From assembly GCA_965197545.1 (NCBI GenBank), contig CBDANJ010000007.1, positions 1,054,001 to 1,118,000 on the forward strand: a stretch of DNA of 64,000 nucleotides, written 5' to 3'. The translations under genes were made by a program, and so were the position numbers. Origin of the DNA: CATOSP01 sp965197545. GTDB taxonomy: Bacteria; Chloroflexota; Dehalococcoidia; Lucifugimonadales; UBA3495. Below the pieces are notes generated by a model that saw only the letters and a list, made by a program, of their open reading frames with translations, did no database searches and was not told where the DNA came from. Shown in pieces: positions 43,787 through 53,500 of this stretch (position 1 is the first letter of the stretch; each line of letters opens with the position of its first letter).

Positions 43787-44150
43787 TACTCTCCGGGATA
43801 AAACCAAGCAACTTTAGAACAACCGGGACCAGGGTGTGGTTTAGGGGGTCTACGCCAAGAGCGAATTCTTCCAGGGCAGTTGCCCCCAACAGAGGTTCGG
43901 CGTCGTCTCCGCCAAACACCACTCGCGTTTCGCCATTGATTCGAATGGTGACCTGGGACACACCCAATTCGGTAATGCTCCCGTCGGCCTTGCCGAACCG
44001 CAAGTTATGGTCCGATGTGTGTCCCAAACCTTCCAACAGAGTCCCCGGGACCAGCGTGTAACTGGCCCCCGTGTCCACCCAAGCGTCCACGGGCTGAAAT
44101 CGTTCTCCCGTGGAGTCGGCGATTTCTATTGGGAACCTGAAGATGCTCAT
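43776..44150 (-). CDS. Retropepsin-like aspartic protease
   Basis: 124 residues. The active-site motif is DTGAS at ~27-31 in WVDTGASYTLVPG, and the second conserved part is LLGATALEEFALGVDP. These are the D-T-G-A/S and hydrophobic-hydrophobic-Gly motifs of retropepsin-like (clan AA) bacterial proteases that work as homodimers. No signal or membrane segment. It sits between proB and proA, which is an unusual place with no known link to proline synthesis. Confidence 0.78.
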   Translation of the reverse strand: MSIFRFPIEIADSTGERFQPVDAWVDTGASYTLVPGTLLEGLGHTSDHNLRFGKADGSITELGVSQVTIRINGETRVVFGGDDAEPLLGATALEEFALGVDPLNHTLVPVVLKLLGFIPESNED

Positions 44151-44198
44151 ATTTGGCTCCTAGACGCGGAGTCGAGCGCCTGGCGATAGGACTGGAGT

Positions 44199-45332
44199 CT
44201 ACAACAATACCAGATTGTTGCGGTGGACCACTTCCTGGCCGTAATGATAGCCCAGCGCGCCTTGTATCTGGTGGGAACGTAGTCCGCGGATTCGTTGCAC
44301 CTCGTCGGCGGCGTAATTGGCGATGCCGCAGGCGATTCGGCGTCCTTCCATCCCCACGATATAGATTATATCCCCTCTTTGGAACTGGCCCGTTACCTCC
44401 CGTATTCCAGCGGGGAGCAGGCTCCGGTGGTCAGCCTGTAGCGCCATCGCGGCCCCCGCATCGACGAAAACCTCGCCCCGCAGGGACATGGCGCTGAGCA
44501 TCCAGCGCTTCCGGGCTTCGAGTTTGTCAGTTGAAGGCTGAAACAGGGTACCGATCTGCTGACCATACGCGGCGCGCAGCACCGCATCTTCAATCAACCC
44601 GTGACACATTACCATGGTGATGCCGGACTTCGTAACCATGCGGGCGGCGTCGATCTTGGTGGGCATCCCGCCGCGAGCCCAGGGGTTGAGCCCTCCTCCC
44701 GCGAGGGCCTCGATGCGCTCGTCGACTTCCTCCACCCAGGGGATAAGCTCAGCCTGGGGGTCCAGGTGAGGGTCGGCGGTGAACAGCCCCTCTATGTCGG
44801 TGAGGATAATCAAGAGGTCCGCGTCCACCAAGTTGGCCAGCAAGGCGGAGAGACGGTCGTTGTCGCCGAACACTTCGCCGATCTCGTCCACGGCCACCAC
44901 GTCGTTTTCATTCAGGATGGGCACTACTCCCAAGTCGAGGAGCCCTCGCAATGTGTTGCGCACGTTCAAGTAGGACTGGCGTTGGGAGAGGTCTCCGGCG
45001 GTAAGCAGAGTTTGGGCCACTTGCAATCCGTGGGAGGCGAATAGCTCTTGGTATACTCCCATCAGGCGGATTTGGCCCACTGCGGCCAGGACTTGTCTCG
45101 AAACTACGTCCTGCTTGTCCGCCTCACGACCCAGGGCATCCCGCCCGGCCGCGATGGCCCCGGAAGTTACGAGCAGGACTTCGACGGACTGCTGATGCAG
45201 ACTCGCGATCTGGGCTGCGATACTGCCCATGACCCGGAGGTCGAGCGCCTGGTGTGATGGCGCTTCGGTCAAGACGCTGGTCCCGGCCTTGACCACGATG
45301 CGGCGGTAACGTGGTTCCTGGAGTTTGGTCAT
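44199..45332 (-). CDS. proB: Glutamate 5-kinase
   Basis: 377 residues. It phosphorylates glutamate in the first step of proline synthesis. Amino-acid-kinase motifs: RIVVKAGTSVLTEAP, VLLVTSGAIAAGRDALG and PILNENDVVAVDEIGEVFGD, with GRGGMPTKIDAARMVTKSGI-like region as ARGGMPTKIDAARM. The C-terminal ~90 residues are a PUA domain (FVDAGAAMALQADHRSLLPA, then GDIIYIVGMEGRRIACGI). Preceded by a 387-base gap. Confidence 0.95.
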   Translation of the reverse strand: MTKLQEPRYRRIVVKAGTSVLTEAPSHQALDLRVMGSIAAQIASLHQQSVEVLLVTSGAIAAGRDALGREADKQDVVSRQVLAAVGQIRLMGVYQELFASHGLQVAQTLLTAGDLSQRQSYLNVRNTLRGLLDLGVVPILNENDVVAVDEIGEVFGDNDRLSALLANLVDADLLIILTDIEGLFTADPHLDPQAELIPWVEEVDERIEALAGGGLNPWARGGMPTKIDAARMVTKSGITMVMCHGLIEDAVLRAAYGQQIGTLFQPSTDKLEARKRWMLSAMSLRGEVFVDAGAAMALQADHRSLLPAGIREVTGQFQRGDIIYIVGMEGRRIACGIANYAADEVQRIRGLRSHQIQGALGYHYGQEVVHRNNLVLL

Positions 45333-45719
45333 CCGATCTGGAAACTACCTGTAAGGGTAGGAGACACTGGAATAAGAGTTCGTCTTTCAGGTGATATAGA
45401 AGAAGCTGCCAAGCTGGAGCAAATTATAACATGGAGCAGATTTTCAAGATTACGATTTAATATGCATTAGGTCGATATGTAGAGTACATTCGGTGGCTAC
45501 TTCCCCTTGACATCGATGCTACCATTATGTGCGCGTCAATCCAAATACGCATAATAACATTTGGCTTTTATGCGGTTGCCCCTGATTAGCACCTATTCAC
45601 ACAGAGGGTTAGGGCTTGTCTCAAACATACCTCCTGTCATCAAGGGGCCCGGTGGAATTCAGTGATTTGAATCATACGGCGTTCTGATTTCCCACATAAC
45701 CAAACTGGGAGGAAAAACT
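45333..45719. other. AT-richer divergent regulatory region between proB and the ABC importer
   Basis: No gene is seen. The region is clearly more AT-rich than the flanks, as expected for divergent promoters. A TTGACA at 45507-45512 fits a -35 hexamer for the binding-protein gene, but no good -10 hexamer lies 16-18 bases after it. AGGAGG-type ribosome-binding sequence (GGGAGGAAAAACT) precedes GTG 45720. Confidence 0.4.
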
Positions 45720-47537
45720 GTGGCTTATCAAGAGGTTGTGCGGTCTAACGTGGTCACCTTGGTTTCCCTATTCGTGGCACTGATATTCTTAATTGCCTGC
45801 GGTGGCACGGCCGCCACGCCTGTTGTGGTGGAAAAAGAAGTGGTCAAGGAAGTTCCTAAAGAAGTGATCGTAGAGAAAGGGGTGGTCAAGGAGGTAGTGA
45901 CTGAGAAAGTAGTAGTCGCGACCCCAGTGCCTGGTACCGCGATGGAGGTCCCAAGACCTGCCGGCACCCTCGACATTGGCTACCAAGAAAACCTGGGCGT
46001 GTTTTCGAGTCATCCACGGTTAACCGGCGGCAACTACGCACTGTTTGTTGGCACAACCCTTGCCGAAGACCTGGCAAGTGTGACCGGTCCAGATGAGAAT
46101 TTCGCCTTCAAGCCTAGGCTCGCCAAAGAGTGGAGTGTCTCACCCGACAATTTGACCTGGATTTTCAAGCTCCGGGAAGGAGTGCCATTCCACAAAGGCT
46201 ACGGCGAAGTGACTGCGGATGACGTCATTTGGTCCTACACAGAATGCGCTGCGGAGGGCACTAGGTGCAATGGAGGTTCCAAGATCCGGAGGCTTTGGTT
46301 CAACGACAAAGGGTATACGAAGAAGGTGGATGACTACACGATAGAGGTGCATACCGGAGAGCCCCAATTCGACATGTTAATCCAGGCCAGCACCTATACT
46401 GCTGGGTTCATCATGAGCAAGAAGCAGGTTGACGATCTGGGAGAGGAGGCCGCCAGTCAGGTTCCCGCGGCCACCGGGCCCTGGGAGTTTGCGGAGGCCC
46501 GCACCGGAGAATTCTGGAGGTTCGAGGCAGTACAGGACCATTGGCGCAAGACTCCCAACTTTGCCGAATTGGTGCTCCACGACATACCTGAGGAGTCCAC
46601 TCGGCTGGCGAATTTCCAGACTGGTAAACTGGACACCTTCGTCATGCAACTCGACTCCAAGCCAGCAGTGGAAACGGTGTCCGGCGTCAAATTCATGCGA
46701 GTCGAGGGAGGTGGGACGGAGCACATCGCTTGGATGGGTAACTTTTACGTAGGTATGGGTACTCCGGACCAGAGAGAGGGCTACGACGCTAGTCTGCCGT
46801 GGGTATCGAGCAATCCGGATGTCAACTCCGAGGAATGGAAACAGGCGGTGAAGGTGCGCAGGGCCATGGCGATGGCCATCGACAAGCAGTCCATCGTCGA
46901 CAATATCCTCAACGGCGAGGGAAAGCCTGGAATTATTTGGGGATGGGAAGGCAACGAGCATAGACTTCCTCCCGACATTCAGAAGGGTTACGGGTACGAC
47001 CCGGAGGGCGCCAGGCAACTCCTGGCTGAAGCCGGATACCCTGACGGCTTCGAGATCACCGTAACACCCAGCATCCGTGGCGTTCCTGGTGAGGTGGACG
47101 CCTGCTTTGCGGTCGCCACTATGTGGGAAGACATCGGTATCCGCACCAGACAAGAGAATGTGCTTTACCCTACGTTCCGTCTGCTCATAAAGGACAAGAA
47201 GTTCAATCAAGCCAATTGTCACGGGACCGGGGGCAGGAGTGATCCCATGACGTTGCATCCTTCTGCACACAGCGGCAGACTCTTTGGCGCTGGGTTCACT
47301 CACCCGACGTTGGATGAGTTGATTACCACTGCGATAAGCAAGGTAGACCCGGACGAGCGTTGGGAGGCCGCAGGAAACATAGCCCGCTTTGTCTACGACA
47401 ACTCCCTTGAGACTAGTCTGTACAGCTCGAATATTCTGTGGCCTTTGGGTCCTGAGATCGATAGTTGGAAGGAGCACTTGAATTATGCAGACCGAAGGAT
47501 TCTGAGCTCTACAGAATATACCCCCCACCGAAAGTAG
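45720..47537 (+). CDS. ABC transporter substrate-binding lipoprotein (family 5, peptide/nickel type)
   Basis: 605 residues from GTG 45720. A lipoprotein signal peptide ends at the lipobox LIAC, with Cys27 as the lipid-attached residue. Residues ~33-72 are a Val/Lys/Glu repeat (VEKEVVKEVPKEVIVEKGVV), a linker seen often in Chloroflexota solute-binding proteins. The rest is family 5: KEWSVSPDNLTWIFKLREGV, ADDVIWSYTECAAEG, RRAMAMAIDKQSIVDNIL and YDPEGARQLLAEAGYPDGFE. It binds peptides or other organic solutes outside the membrane and hands them to the permeases at 47.8-49.7 kb. Confidence 0.93.
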   Translation: MAYQEVVRSNVVTLVSLFVALIFLIACGGTAATPVVVEKEVVKEVPKEVIVEKGVVKEVVTEKVVVATPVPGTAMEVPRPAGTLDIGYQENLGVFSSHPRLTGGNYALFVGTTLAEDLASVTGPDENFAFKPRLAKEWSVSPDNLTWIFKLREGVPFHKGYGEVTADDVIWSYTECAAEGTRCNGGSKIRRLWFNDKGYTKKVDDYTIEVHTGEPQFDMLIQASTYTAGFIMSKKQVDDLGEEAASQVPAATGPWEFAEARTGEFWRFEAVQDHWRKTPNFAELVLHDIPEESTRLANFQTGKLDTFVMQLDSKPAVETVSGVKFMRVEGGGTEHIAWMGNFYVGMGTPDQREGYDASLPWVSSNPDVNSEEWKQAVKVRRAMAMAIDKQSIVDNILNGEGKPGIIWGWEGNEHRLPPDIQKGYGYDPEGARQLLAEAGYPDGFEITVTPSIRGVPGEVDACFAVATMWEDIGIRTRQENVLYPTFRLLIKDKKFNQANCHGTGGRSDPMTLHPSAHSGRLFGAGFTHPTLDELITTAISKVDPDERWEAAGNIARFVYDNSLETSLYSSNILWPLGPEIDSWKEHLNYADRRILSSTEYTPHRK

Positions 47538-47673
47538 GAGCGTTAGCATTCACCGTCGGCGACTCCAGGCGGAGGGAGGTGGTCTATCTGAGGAATGGGT
47601 TCGTCCTCGGAATCTAGGCAGGAGTCAGGCCACCGACTCTCACAAATCCATTGTTTCGAGCATTCATGATTTT

Positions 47674-47704
47674 AGAGGCGGCCGCACCGGGTCGCCTCTG
47701 TTTC
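47674..47704 (+). terminator. Probable partial terminator between binding protein and permeases
   Basis: Inverted repeat AGAGGCG / CGCCTCT with a 12-base loop, followed by GTTTC. It lies 136 bases after the binding-protein stop. A leaky stop here would give more binding protein than permease, the usual ratio in such operons. Confidence 0.45.
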
Positions 47705-47774
47705 ATGTCGTGGATAGTGACTGTGGGCTCGTGAGAATCCCATGGGCGGGCTATGTTGATGTTGGTGATTTAGC

Positions 47775-48692
47775 ATGCAACGGTTTCTGATACGAAGGCT
47801 AATAATTATCGTAATCACTCTGATAGCTGTATCTATGATCATTTTCCTGGTAGCACGGATCAGCGGGGACCCCAGGGTAATGATGTTGGAGGATGATGCG
47901 ACGGAAGAGCAATGGGACGAATTGGGGAAGGAATTGGGTTTGGATAAGCCCTACTACGTCCAGTACGCTAGATTTGTCATAAATATACTTCAAGGAGATT
48001 TCGGCCAGTCCATCAAAGAAAGGCGGCCGGTCATATTGATAATCGTGGAACGACTGTGGGCCACGATTCAACTAGGCATGGCTGCCTTCATATTCTCATT
48101 GGTAATAGGGATACCGCTGGGTGTCCTTTCCTCAATCAAGCGAGGCAGTTTAGCCGACCTCCTGGGAAAAGTAATCGCGTTAATAGGGCAGTCGGCTCCT
48201 TCCTTTTGGTTGGGGATCATGTTCATCTTCTGGTTCGCCGTCAAGTTGGGTTGGGTGCCGCCATCCGGCAGACAGGACTGGAATAGCATTATTCTGCCCA
48301 TGGTCACGCTGGGCTGGGCCATCATAGCTGCAAACTTGAGGCTCATGCGTTCTGCTATGCTCGACGTACTGGATTCGGAGTACATCAAGCTAGCCAGGGC
48401 CAAGGGAGTGTCCGGGAAGAGTGTCATCTGGAAACATTCCCTGCGAAACGCCTTGATTCCTCCCTTGACCTTCGCGGGAGTCAACCTGGGAAGTCTCGTG
48501 ACCGGCTCTTTGACAACCGAGGTGGTTTTTTCCTGGCCGGGACTGGGCCAACTGGCAGTTCATGCCCTGTGGGCCTTCGACTACCCACTGCTCCAGGGTG
48601 TAGTCATAGTTTTCACACTCATGTATGTGGGGGCGGCGTTCTTAGTGGATGTGCTTTACGCATACATAGATCCAAGAATTCGTTACGCATAG
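47775..48692 (+). CDS. ABC transporter permease (DppB/OppB type)
   Basis: 305 residues with six membrane segments. It opens MQRFLIRRLIIIVITLIAVS, the typical first helix. The GDFGQSIKERRPV motif follows, and the ATPase-contacting EAA loop is YIKLARAKGVSGKSVIWKHS, with RNALIPPLTFAGVNLG after. It would form the membrane channel with the next permease. Starts 238 bases after the binding-protein stop. Confidence 0.93.
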   Translation: MQRFLIRRLIIIVITLIAVSMIIFLVARISGDPRVMMLEDDATEEQWDELGKELGLDKPYYVQYARFVINILQGDFGQSIKERRPVILIIVERLWATIQLGMAAFIFSLVIGIPLGVLSSIKRGSLADLLGKVIALIGQSAPSFWLGIMFIFWFAVKLGWVPPSGRQDWNSIILPMVTLGWAIIAANLRLMRSAMLDVLDSEYIKLARAKGVSGKSVIWKHSLRNALIPPLTFAGVNLGSLVTGSLTTEVVFSWPGLGQLAVHALWAFDYPLLQGVVIVFTLMYVGAAFLVDVLYAYIDPRIRYA

Positions 48693-48712
48693 GGTCCTGA
48701 GAGAAGGAATCG

Positions 48713-49744
48713 ATGGCCAATACTGCGATTCAAGCGCCACGGGAGCGACCTGGTATTCGGGCAATCCGCGCGTTTAGGTCCGCGAGGCGTTTGCCGCTGA
48801 TACCAATGTTTGTGTTGCTCGTGGTAGTCGTGGCTGGCATTGCCGCTCCGTGGATTTCTCCCCATAACCCGACTAGGGGAATCCTGGCAGATAGAAATCT
48901 GCCGGGATTCTGGGCGGGTGAACGTGTTCAGACGAAAGTCGTAGTGGAAGAACCAGCCGAAGGCCTCGGCCACAAGCAAATATCCCTTAGGAATGCCCAC
49001 AGAATAAATGATAAGGCGGGCGTGGGTGATGAAATTGCGGTCGTGACCCGCAGGGCGGGTGGTACTAAGTATTTACTCGGCACGGACCACCAGGGGCGAG
49101 ACATCCTAAGCCGGACCATTTATGGGGCCCGTATTTCGTTGATTATGGCGGCTGTGACACTGGGAATCGGGGGTTCGATAGGTGTTGTGCTTGGTATGGT
49201 TGCCGGTTGGTACGGCGGATACCTCGATGAGTTAATCATGCGACTTGTGGACATCGAACTAGCCCTGCCCCTAATCCTCGTAGCCTTGGTCCTGGTGGTG
49301 GCCCTGGGACAGTCTTTGATGATTATTGTGGCCATATTGGCCATATGGATCTGGCCGCGCTTTGCGCGGATGGTGCGGGGTGAGGTATTAAGACTCAAAA
49401 CTATGGACTACGTTCTTTGGGCAAAGGTGGCAGGCGCCTCTACTTTTCGAATCATGTTCGTACACCTTTTCCCTGGCACCATCAATACCGTAATAGTGGT
49501 AGCCACGTTGCAGGTGGGCATTGTGATATTGGTCGAGGCTTCATTGAGTTTTCTTGGAGCTGGAGTGCCGCCCCCTGCACCAGCATGGGGCTCAATGGTG
49601 GCCGAAGGAAGGGATAAACTAGCCAACTCATGGTGGATCGCCACCATACCAGGGTTGGCGATTGTGGTTACCGTTATGGCATTGAACCTATTCGGGGATT
49701 GGCTCAGAGACACCTTGGACCCGAGGCTCCGGCAGGTCGAATAG
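48713..49744 (+). CDS. ABC transporter permease (DppC/OppC type)
   Basis: 343 residues, ~40-50 longer than usual. After the first helix (RLPLIPMFVLLVVVVAGIAA) comes an extra external stretch of ~60 residues (about 55-115), rich in charged residues, before the standard LLGTDHQGRDILSRTIYGAR. The EAA loop is MDYVLWAKVAGASTFRIMFV. The end ALNLFGDWLRDTLDPRLR is typical. No ATP-binding subunits follow within the window, so they must be elsewhere or shared. Confidence 0.92.
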   Translation: MANTAIQAPRERPGIRAIRAFRSARRLPLIPMFVLLVVVVAGIAAPWISPHNPTRGILADRNLPGFWAGERVQTKVVVEEPAEGLGHKQISLRNAHRINDKAGVGDEIAVVTRRAGGTKYLLGTDHQGRDILSRTIYGARISLIMAAVTLGIGGSIGVVLGMVAGWYGGYLDELIMRLVDIELALPLILVALVLVVALGQSLMIIVAILAIWIWPRFARMVRGEVLRLKTMDYVLWAKVAGASTFRIMFVHLFPGTINTVIVVATLQVGIVILVEASLSFLGAGVPPPAPAWGSMVAEGRDKLANSWWIATIPGLAIVVTVMALNLFGDWLRDTLDPRLRQVE

Positions 49745-50219
49745 CCTGCTCCGGCCTCCCCTGGTCCGTCATGACCAGTTGCCCGCTACTTTCGGCCTAT
49801 GATTACAGTTTGAACCTGCCCAGCTTAGGAACTATCTTAAAACGAGGCTTCCCCAAGGTCTCCCCCTTTGGGAAAAGGGGGATTAAGGGGGATTTCCCCT
49901 CTGCCCAAGCCTGCTGGTCCAGTTTTGACATAGATACTTAGCCCCTTGGTGATTTCCCGGACCTATTCACTGCTTTCCGCAGTTCTGCCGGTGGCACAGG
50001 TTGTACTTGTGTGGGACTCCGGTTGAAATCTCCATTGCTTCCTTCTTACGCGAATCGGGGCGGTGTTAATTGGCCGATCGACCTCTCTGGGAAAGAGTCA
50101 GGAATGCTTGGGACTCTAAGGAGGTCCGGTCATCAAGTCATAACTTCTGGTCGAGGACAGGAAATCGGGGCGGCAGGTGTCCACGTAGTTGATTGAAATC
50201 TGGACCGCACCGCGGTCAG
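49745..50219. other. Non-coding region with a C/G-rich hairpin repeat
   Basis: No convincing gene. A repeat at ~49846-49906 contains TCCCCCTTTGGGAAAAGGGG and AAGGGGGATTTCCCC, a hairpin-rich type of dispersed repeat common in bacterial and environmental genomes. A short plus frame at 50011-50196 has no coding character. Confidence 0.4.
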
Positions 50220-50387
50220 TTATATTCCGCGCAGTGCGAGCATGCCCTTGTTCTCAGTGAAGCCAACGCCTAGAATATTGTCGTTAGGGCTGGCGCGAAG
50301 TGTCAGCCCCAATAGTCGTGGGGCCTCCTTCTTTTGGGGATCGGACTGTCTCCCCGTCGAATATATGAGAAGCGTCAGTTCTTCCAC
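50220..50387 (-). pseudogene. Short open frame, possible gene remnant
   Basis: A 55-codon frame from GTG 50387 to TAA 50220. The product has protein-like strands (EELTLLIYSTGRQ, then LGLTLRASPNDNILGVGFTE). The upstream frame stops just before the GTG, and no ribosome-binding site is seen. It may be the C-terminal end of a lost gene; identity unknown. Confidence 0.3.
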
Positions 50388-50530
50388 AACCTGACTCTGT
50401 CACCGCCGGGGATAGCACGTGCGAGCTATCTCGGGGAAGCCAGGACCAACGCGACCTCCTAACGCGAGAGTAGAACTATAACTATACTGCGGTAGATTTT
50501 ACACAAAATCTGATATTGGGCCGTTATTGT

Positions 50531-53500
50531 ATGTCGTTGAAAGGTCTCCTTTACCTCGTTAATCGGCACCCCATGTTTCTCCAGCCGGGGGAGGCTGGGG
50601 CTTCCGCGGCTGCGCCCTTTGAAGTTACTGTGCGGCAGGGCTCGAGGCCCACATATATCGGCGCCTTGTGGGATGCCCACCGTGTCCCAACACTGGCAAT
50701 TACGCCTCGCCAGGAGGATGCCAGACGGCTTCATGACCAGCTACTGACTTATTTAGGGGAGGATGAGCCGGTTTACTTGTTGCCCGAACCGGAAGTGTTG
50801 CCCTTCGAACGGCTGGCAGTGGACGCGAACACGAGCAATCAGCGGTTGGCCGCCTTGGCCGCGTTGGCTTGCTCCCACGAACCCCAGAACCGGGGCGACA
50901 AGCCGTCCCCACTGGTGGTAGCCTCCCTGAGCGCGGCCTTGCGGCGGACCCTGCCCATGAGTGTCATGGCTGGAATGGACCCTGGGGAGAACTCTGGGGA
51001 GAACGCCGGAAACACATGGAAGACCGGCCAGCGCGTCCGGTTGGATGAAGTGCTCCCACGTTGGGTGGACCTTGGATACCACAGCGAGCCGGTGGTGGAA
51101 CTACCGGGGACTTTTAGCCTCCGAGGAGGCATCCTCGACATATATCCCTCCGATGCCGAACTTCCGTTCCGGATCGAGCTATGGGACAACGAAGTCGACA
51201 CCATTAGGCGGTTCGACCCCCACACGCAGCGTTCGGTTGGGGAGGCGGACAGGGTGAGCATAATTCCCGCACGGGAGCAGCTGCCAGCTTTCGTGGACCG
51301 CCAGCGGGTTGAACGCCTCATTGGGCAGATGGATTTCAGCCGTTGCGACCCCGAAATGCGGGAGCGCATCGAGGACGAATTGGCCAGTCTCCTTTCCGCG
51401 CCAAACCTGGAGACTCTGACCTTCTACAGCGGGCTTCTCAACGACACCAGTCTGTTGGATTACCTGCCCGAGGACGGGCGCATCGTTTTGGAACTTCCGT
51501 CCCAGGTGGATACCGAGGCCGCCGACTTGGAAGAACGGTTCGAACGAATGAGGGCGGGCAGGGAAGAGCGGGGAGAACTTCCCAAGGGCTTCCCGTCTCC
51601 GTTCCTCCCTTGGGAGGGGTTCTCGAAAGAATTGGAGCGGCGTACCAGAGTCCTGGTACACGGTTGGTTGGGCGAATCCGAGGACAGCCTTTTCCAACCG
51701 GCGACCCCCTACTACGGCAGGCTTGAGCAATTGGGGAACGATACCCGGCGCTGGGCCTCAGAGGGAAAGGCCATCGTTGCGGTAACCCAACATGCCCGCC
51801 GCCTGGCCGAGATTCTTGAAGAGCAGGGTGTACATGCCAGTCTGCCGTCCGCGGTGGAAGAATCCCCAAGGGCAGGTGAGATCTTGATCGTCCCTGGCTC
51901 GCTCCGGGAGGGGTGGTACTTGGGCTCGGTGAGTGGGCAGGCCGAAGAGGACACGGACAAGGTCCCCGCCCTGATGTTGCTGAGCGACGCGGAATTATTT
52001 GGTACGGTCAAGGAACGGCGCTACCGGCCCTCCCGGCGGGCGGAACCGGGCACGGCAATCGCCAACCTTTCCGACCTGGTGGAGGGCAGCTACGTGGTCC
52101 ACATAGACCACGGCGTGGCCAGATTCGGTGGAACTACCCGGTTGGGAGACGAGGAGGAACAGAAAGAGTACCTGGTATTGGAATATGCGGAACGGGACAA
52201 GTTGTACGTGCCCACGGAGCACCTCGACCGGGTTACGGCCTACGTGGGGGCCCAGGACCACCCACCAAACTTGACGCGCCTGGGCTCCGCCGAATGGGCC
52301 AGAGTCAAGCAGAAGGTCAAGGGGGCCACCAGGGAGTTGGCCGCGGAATTGCTTAGGGTGCAGGCGGCTAGAGAAGTGGCCCAGGGCCACGAGTTCGGTT
52401 CGGATACCGTATGGCAGCGCGAATTGGAGGACTCCTTTCCATACGAGGAAACACCCGACCAAACGGCCGCCATCACCGACGTGAAGTCCGATATGGAACA
52501 GACCAAGCCCATGGACCGGCTGATCTGTGGGGACGTGGGATATGGCAAGACGGAAGTGGCTTTAAGAGCGTCCTTCAAGACGGTTAACGACGGTATGCAG
52601 GTGGGCCTGCTCGTGCCTACGACCGTGCTGGCGCAACAGCACTACGCGACCTTCAGCGAAAGGTTGAGCCCATTCCCGATCCGCGTTGAGGTGCTGAGCC
52701 GCTTTCGCACCAAAAAGGAACAGCAGGCGGTTATCGAGGAGCTAAAAGAAGGGTCTCTGGACATCGTAATCGGCACGCACAGGCTCTTACAAAAGGACGT
52801 CCAGTTCAAGAACCTGGGACTCGCGGTAGTGGATGAAGAGCAGCGTTTCGGGGTGGCGCACAAGGAGAAACTCAAGAAGCTGCGACGGGAGGTGGATGTT
52901 CTGACTCTAAGCGCGACGCCTATCCCGCGCACGCTAAACCAGGCCCTCTCAGGTATACGCGACCTCAGCACAATGGATACCGCGCCGGAATCCCGCTTGC
53001 CAGTCAAGACTTTTGTCAGCGAGTACAGCGACGAGGTCATCAAGGAAGCCATCCTGCGGGAGATAGAACGGGGCGGTCAGGTGTTCTTTCTGCACAACCG
53101 CGTGCGCACCATCCAGCAAAAGGCCGCGGAATTGGCGGAATTAGTGCCACAGGCTAAGCTGCTCATAGGTCACGGGCAGATGCCCGAGACGGACCTCGAA
53201 GACGTGATGTATTCCTTCGCCAATGGTGAAGCCGACGTACTGCTCTGCACCACTATCATCGAGTCGGGGCTGGACATGCCCAACGTCAACACTCTGATAG
53301 TCGATCGCGCCGACCGTTTCGGTCTGGCCCAGCTCTACCAGCTTCGTGGCCGCGTCGGCAGAGGTGACCACCGGGCCTACGCTTATATGCTGGTGCCCAG
53401 AGGCCGGCGGATTACCGATGCGGCGCAGCGCCGGTTGGAGGCGATTCTTGAAGCTTCAGAATTGGGGGCGGGGTTCCGGATAGCCATGCGTGACCTGGAG

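Noticed and set aside
50011..50196. A 61-codon plus frame after the ABC importer
   Set aside because: No ribosome-binding site, no family likeness, and repeat-rich surroundings.
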